Shown: positions 60,183-64,000 of the stretch, in pieces | How the letters are laid out: the number at the start of each line of letters is the position of its first letter | Position numbering within the stretch: the stretch's first letter is position 1 | Source: Streptosporangium carneum | GTDB lineage: Bacteria; Actinomycetota; Actinomycetes; Streptosporangiales; Streptosporangiaceae | Length of the DNA stretch: 64,000 bases | Assembly (NCBI RefSeq): GCF_027922005.1 | Contig: NZ_BSEV01000007.1 | Span: 1-64,000 of the forward strand | Direction: 5' to 3' | Made by a program: the position numbers and the translations under genes | Notes under the pieces: generated by a model | Seen by the model: only the letters and a program-made list of their open reading frames with translations | The model's database searches: none | Told to the model about the DNA's origin: nothing

Positions 60183-61409
60183 TCAGGGGGTGAGTTGGAG
60201 GAAGTGGGAGAGCACGAGTCCGGCGGCGCCGAGGAGGGTGGAGTCGTCGTGCAGGGCGGAGAACGCGATCTGCGGCTGGCTGCCCGGATGGGCGGCGGTG
60301 CGCTGACGTACCCGCCACTCGATCTTGCCGCGCAACGCCTCGCCGCCCGCGACCACGTCGCCGTGCAGGATGAACAGCCCGGGGGCGAGGATCTGCTGGA
60401 TGTTCGTGATGCCGACGGCGAGATTGTCGACATACCGGTCGAACAGCTCAGCCGCCCCGGGGTGGCCCTTGGCGGCGAGGCGGGTCAGTGGTCCGACCGT
60501 CAACGTGGACGCCGAGGGCAGATTGAGCCGGGCCGCCTCATCGCGCAGCCAGCGGTGTGTGGCGATGGTCTCCCAGCAGCCGCGCTGACCGCAGTGGCAG
60601 GGGAGGCCGTCGACCTGCACGATGCTGTGCCCGATCTCGCCGCCCGCGCCGCCCGGCCCCCGGTGTACCGAACCGTTCAGTACCAGTCCCACGCCGAGTG
60701 CCTCTCCGGCGTAGAGCGAGGCGAAGGTGGACAGCCCGCGTCCCTGCCCGAACCAGCGGTCACCGAGAGCCTGGACGCGCGGGTGCAGGTCGACGTAGAC
60801 GGGCAGGCCGGTGCGGTCGGCGATGAGCGGACCGATCGGCAGGCCTGCCAGACCGGGAGCCAGGTTGACCTGCACGATGGTGCCGCTGTCGGTGTTGACC
60901 ATGCCGCCGACCGCGATGCCCACGCCGAGGGCGGCCGGCCGGTTCGGGGCGAACAGCTCGTCCAACGCGTCGGTGACAGCGTCGACGACCAGGTCGGAGT
61001 CGTGGGTGTCCGCCGGGTACTCGCGCCTCGCCGTGGTCAGGATCGTGCCACCCGCGCTGACGAGCGCGGTCTCGACGTGTCCGGGCAGCAGGTGGACGGC
61101 GGCGATGGGCGGGCTGTTGGGGGAGAACCACAGCGGGCGCGACGGCTTTCCGCCGACCGCGCCGCTGGGCTGGGGATCGCCCTCGGCAAGCATCTCGTTG
61201 TCGATCATCGGCTGCACGATGGAGCCGATCGTCGCCCGGCTGACCTCGGTGAGCCGGGCCAGGTCGGCGCGGGACAGCGGGCCGACATCGTAGAGCGCCT
61301 GCAGCACTCGGGCGCGATTCACCTGGCTGACCGTGTTCGGGGTGATCAGCGGCGAGTGAGGCCGGGGCGGCGGGGCCGTTGTCTCCGGGCGCGTCCACTC
61401 CGATTGCAC
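60183..61409 (-). CDS. ROK-family transcriptional regulator, copy 1
   Basis: 408-residue regulator. The N-terminal winged helix (about 25-85) has VNRARVLQALYDVGPLSRAD and LARLTEVSRATIGSIVQPM. The ROK sugar-kinase-like domain follows, with VGIAVGGMVNTDSG, GGAGGEIGHSIVQVDG and the zinc site CHCGQRGCWETIATHRWL. The kinase-type Asp position is changed in most such regulators. GTG at 61409 is my start; the frame opens further upstream. It is a close paralogue of the next ROK gene and is probably a sugar-responsive repressor of the neighbouring ABC transporter. Confidence 0.87.
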   Translation of the reverse strand: MQSEWTRPETTAPPPRPHSPLITPNTVSQVNRARVLQALYDVGPLSRADLARLTEVSRATIGSIVQPMIDNEMLAEGDPQPSGAVGGKPSRPLWFSPNSPPIAAVHLLPGHVETALVSAGGTILTTARREYPADTHDSDLVVDAVTDALDELFAPNRPAALGVGIAVGGMVNTDSGTIVQVNLAPGLAGLPIGPLIADRTGLPVYVDLHPRVQALGDRWFGQGRGLSTFASLYAGEALGVGLVLNGSVHRGPGGAGGEIGHSIVQVDGLPCHCGQRGCWETIATHRWLRDEAARLNLPSASTLTVGPLTRLAAKGHPGAAELFDRYVDNLAVGITNIQQILAPGLFILHGDVVAGGEALRGKIEWRVRQRTAAHPGSQPQIAFSALHDDSTLLGAAGLVLSHFLQLTP

Positions 61410-61565
61410 GCTACAGTCCTTCCCGATCCAAACGGAACACCCGATGCGGCGCGCCCAGGGAGGGCGTGGTTGCGCGTGATCTTTCCCGCACCCCAATATA
61501 CGAGTCGCGCCGGCGATCGTCGTGACACGCAACTGCTGACATGTCGTCCTCCTCTGGGCGTCGGC

Positions 61566-62789
61566 TCAGCCGACGAGCGGGAAGGATTGGGACAGCACCA
61601 GGCCGGCTGCGCCGAGCAGGGTGGTGCGGTCGTGAGCGGAGCCGAAGGTGATCTGCGGCTCGGCCGCGGATCGCGGCGGAAGTTGGCTGCGTGCCTGCCG
61701 CTCGACGCGGCCGCGCAGCGCCTCACCGCCGGCGATCACGTCGCCGTGCAGAATGAACAGGCCTGGGGCGAGGATCTGCTGCAGGTTCACCACGCCGAGG
61801 GCGAGGTTGTGGGCGTACCGCTCGAACAGCTCCTTGGCGTCGGCGTTGCCGGCGGCCGACAGACCGGCCAGCAGTGCCGTGGTCATCGCCTGCGCGGCCG
61901 GTAGACGTAGCCGGGCGGCCTCTTCGCGCAGCCAGTCGCGCGTGGCGATGGTCTCCCAGCAACCGCGCTGGCCGCATCGGCAGGTTCGTCCACGGACATC
62001 GACGACGGTGTGCCCGATCTCGCCGCCGGCCCCGGCCGGTCCGCAGTGGATGGCGCCGTTGAGGAACAGGCCCGCGCCGATCGCCTCGCCGATGTAGATG
62101 GACGCGAAGGACTGTTCGCCTCGGCCGGGGCCGGACCAGCGGTCGCCTATGGCCTGGGCCCGGGGGTGCAGATCGAGGTGGACCGGCAGGTCGACCCGCT
62201 CGGAGACCAGGGGACCGAGCGGAAGGCCGGAAAGCTCCGGCATCAGGTTGCAGGCGACGATGGTTCCGCTGGTCGATTCGACGATGCCGCCGACCGCGAT
62301 GCCCACGCCGAGAGCCCGGGCCGCGCTCCCCGCCAGGACCGCGTTGAGTCGGTCGACCACACAGTCGACCACCGTGGCGGCAGGGGCGGTGACCCGGAAG
62401 CGCCCGCTGGCGGCGGCCAGTATTCTGCCGTCCGCGCTCACCAGTGCGGCCTCCACCCAGCCGGGCACCAGGTGTACCGCGGCCAGCGGCGGGCTGTCCG
62501 GAGCGAACCACAGCGGCCGGGCCGGCTTGCCGCCGGGGGTGGCGCCCCGCTGTGGTTCGCCCTCCGCGAGCAGCCCTCTCTCAAGGAGGGGCTGCACGAT
62601 CGATCCGATGGTGGCCCGGCTGACCCCGGCCAGCCGGGCCAGATCGGCCCGGGACAGCGGCCCCAGGTCGTGAAGCGCCTGCAGTACCCGCCCCTGATTG
62701 ACGCGCCCGGCTTTGACCGCGGTCATCAGGACGGTCGGCTGCCGCCCGGTCGGCTGCTCGGGCCGGGGTGTCTCGCTGGGTGACCACAC
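61566..62789 (-). CDS. ROK-family transcriptional regulator, copy 2
   Basis: 407-residue paralogue of the preceding gene. The helix-turn-helix (VNQGRVLQALHDLGPLSRAD, LARLAGVSRATIGSIVQPL) is almost the same as in copy 1, so both may bind the same operator. The ROK domain shows VGIAVGGIVESTSG, AGAGGEIGHTVVDVRG and CRCGQRGCWETIATRDWL. GTG at 62789. A perfect 17-bp palindrome overlaps its stop codon (61559-61575). It is divergent from the sugar-binding-protein gene. Confidence 0.88.
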   Translation of the reverse strand: MWSPSETPRPEQPTGRQPTVLMTAVKAGRVNQGRVLQALHDLGPLSRADLARLAGVSRATIGSIVQPLLERGLLAEGEPQRGATPGGKPARPLWFAPDSPPLAAVHLVPGWVEAALVSADGRILAAASGRFRVTAPAATVVDCVVDRLNAVLAGSAARALGVGIAVGGIVESTSGTIVACNLMPELSGLPLGPLVSERVDLPVHLDLHPRAQAIGDRWSGPGRGEQSFASIYIGEAIGAGLFLNGAIHCGPAGAGGEIGHTVVDVRGRTCRCGQRGCWETIATRDWLREEAARLRLPAAQAMTTALLAGLSAAGNADAKELFERYAHNLALGVVNLQQILAPGLFILHGDVIAGGEALRGRVERQARSQLPPRSAAEPQITFGSAHDRTTLLGAAGLVLSQSFPLVG

Positions 62790-62924
62790 CGCCCCACCGT
62801 CCTCACTGGGTATGTACGGGCTTCTGACATACCGATTCGAACACGAACGGCGAGGATCTGCAACTCAGGCGATCTACCTGATGTGTTGGAGCACAAACCC
62901 TCCAATGTGGCGGACCGAAACCTA

Positions 62925-62958
62925 TTGACAGCGTTAGGTATGTAGTTACCCTTAACTA
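62925..62958 (+). promoter_or_regulatory. Promoter and operator of the sugar-binding-protein gene
   Basis: TTGACA (62925-62930) and TACCCT (62947-62952) are separated by 16 bp. The palindrome TAGTTA-CCCT-TAACTA (62943-62958) covers the -10 element, a classic repressor position. The ROK regulators encoded next door are the obvious candidates. Confidence 0.6.
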
Positions 62959-63017
62959 ACCTCGCGACTCTGACCCACCCCCGGCGAGGTAGAGCTTCAA
63001 GCAGGAAACGGTGTGAC

Positions 63018-64000
63018 ATGAAAGTAAGGCGTAGGGCTCAGCTGTTCTCGCTGATGAGCGTCTGCACGGTGCTGACCGCCACAAGTTGTGCGGCGGGCGG
63101 TTCCTCCGCCTCGGGGACCACCCTTGACCAGGCCGGCTGCGACAAGATCACAGGCGGGGCGGCGGCCGGCGCCAGCACGTCGCTGAAGCAGCCGAGCGGA
63201 GGTGGCCAGAGTCTCCACGTCCAGCAGGCATCGCTCGAAACCGGGCTGCCCAAGGCCACGGCACGCAGCAAGACCATCAGTTTCGTCGGCGGGGCCTACA
63301 CCGGGACCACCGAGGCGTACTGGAAGGACCTTGCAGGCAAGTTCGAGGCGGCCAACCCGGGATACAAGGTCAACATCCGGATCATCGACTGGAACAACAT
63401 CGACCAGCAGGTCAGCACGATGATCCAGACCAAGCAGTATCCGGACGTCCTCAATCAGAACAAGTTCTCCGGATGGGCCGCGAACGGACTGCTCCAGCCG
63501 ATCGACTCACTGGTCTCCCCGACGGTCGGGAACGACTTCATCCCGTCGTTCAAGGAGAACAGCTACTACCAGGGCAGCCAGTACGGACTGCCTCTGATCG
63601 CCAGCACCCGCGCACTGTTCTACAACAAGGACATCTTCGCCAAGGTGGGGATCAGCAAGCCCCCGGCCACCTGGGCCGAGCTGGTGTCCTCCGCGCAGAA
63701 GATCAAGGCGGCCGGGTACACCGGATACGGTCTGCCGCTGGGCGGCGAGGAGAACCAGGGCGAGTGGTCGTTGTGGATGTGGTCCAACGGCGGCGACTGG
63801 AAGTCGGACGACAAGTGGAGCGTCAACAGTGAGCGGAACGTTCAGAGCCTGAACTTCCTCAGCTGCCTCGCCAACGTCTACAAGGTGACGCAGCCCAACC
63901 CTGGTCAGACGAACCGCACCGACGGGGTCTTCCGCCCGTTCGCCAACGGCCAGACAGGCATGATCATGGGTGCCAGCTTCGCTCCCAGCCTGTTCAAGCA
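63018..64000 (+). CDS. Sugar ABC transporter binding lipoprotein (partial, runs off the window)
   Basis: The open frame continues past the last base; 327 codons are visible. The N-terminus has a lipoprotein signal (LTATSCAAG, Cys at 24) followed by a Ser/Gly-rich spacer. The mature domain resembles group 1 extracellular solute-binding proteins: TISFVGGAYTGTTEAYWKDL, FEAANPGYKVNIRI, YPDVLNQNKFSGWAANGLL, GLPLIASTRALFYNKDIF and FANGQTGMIMGASFAPSL. ATG at 63018 with AGGAA 12 nt upstream. Permease genes probably follow outside the window. The sugar is unknown. Confidence 0.85.
   Translation, partial: MKVRRRAQLFSLMSVCTVLTATSCAAGGSSASGTTLDQAGCDKITGGAAAGASTSLKQPSGGGQSLHVQQASLETGLPKATARSKTISFVGGAYTGTTEAYWKDLAGKFEAANPGYKVNIRIIDWNNIDQQVSTMIQTKQYPDVLNQNKFSGWAANGLLQPIDSLVSPTVGNDFIPSFKENSYYQGSQYGLPLIASTRALFYNKDIFAKVGISKPPATWAELVSSAQKIKAAGYTGYGLPLGGEENQGEWSLWMWSNGGDWKSDDKWSVNSERNVQSLNFLSCLANVYKVTQPNPGQTNRTDGVFRPFANGQTGMIMGASFAPSLFK

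Overview
The window is high-GC actinobacterial chromosome, most like Streptosporangiales/Streptosporangiaceae. The evidence is strong G/C third-position bias, many GTG/TTG starts, several starts with a TANNNT -10 box only 6-9 nt upstream (leaderless transcripts), a DUF397/Scr1-type XRE pair and MacRS-like kinase families. The genus cannot be fixed from sequence alone. Most of the window is core or housekeeping DNA. One segment (45.4-54.7 kb) looks accessory and is the most interesting.

Layout. 1-1.0 kb: no intact gene, then a broken IS5-type transposase that abuts the end of an L,D-transpeptidase gene. 1.9-12.3 kb: a block resembling the mycobacterial Rv2172c-Rv2178c neighbourhood (MetF, polyprenyl synthase, Rv2175c-like DNA-binding protein, PASTA kinase PknL and, further on at 21.9 kb, a DAHP synthase). 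A thiamine unit is interleaved with it: thiE on the minus strand and a TPP riboswitch-thiO-thiS-thiG operon on the plus strand. 12.5-16.7 kb: a minus-strand purine catabolism operon (5-hydroxyisourate hydrolase, uricase, FAD and 2Fe-2S molybdenum-hydroxylase subunits, then glycerate kinase). The large molybdopterin subunit is missing, and a 50-bp interrupted palindrome lies upstream. 16.9-28.9 kb: endonuclease IV, a structured-RNA candidate, a ClpX-type zinc-finger protein, a LytTR two-component pair, a sulfite-oxidase-fold protein, aromatic-amino-acid attenuation of DAHP synthase, ThiI, a MacRS-like pair, an MHYT protein and a phosphofructokinase with pyrophosphate-type residues. 29-44.7 kb: glycerol kinase behind a DasR-like dre palindrome, a secreted dimethylformamidase-like lipoprotein, a lactonase, a MarR-GNAT fusion, a sulfonate utilisation operon (ssuD-C-A-B), a PhoX-like Tat protein, a KAP P-loop NTPase with a degenerate caspase-like N-terminus, and a small AAA ATPase.

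45.4-54.7 kb holds what looks like an undescribed RiPP system. A 63-residue precursor consists almost entirely of two 27-residue tandem repeats and has no cysteine. It is followed by a strong hairpin, an E1-like (Ocin-ThiF) leader-binding partner, an S15/CocE-type hydrolase, two YcaO proteins, a complete metallophore-type ABC importer (permease, ATPase, lipoprotein binding protein) and an EntS-like MFS exporter. Enzyme genes are joined by 1-4 nt overlaps or short gaps. The precursor promoter is flanked by two 7-1-7 palindromes exactly 60 bp apart; the promoter-proximal one closely resembles an actinobacterial Zur box. My working model, which is inference, is a zinc-regulated ribosomal metallophore in which azoline formation at His-Thr/His-Ser creates metal-binding sites.

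54.8-64 kb: a secreted three-repeat protein, a GNAT, a DUF397/XRE module, a secreted PEBP, a CPBP protease behind two tandem palindromes, two tandem paralogous ROK regulators, and the start of a sugar ABC binding-protein gene that runs off the window. Coordinates and starts were judged by eye. No database search was possible.
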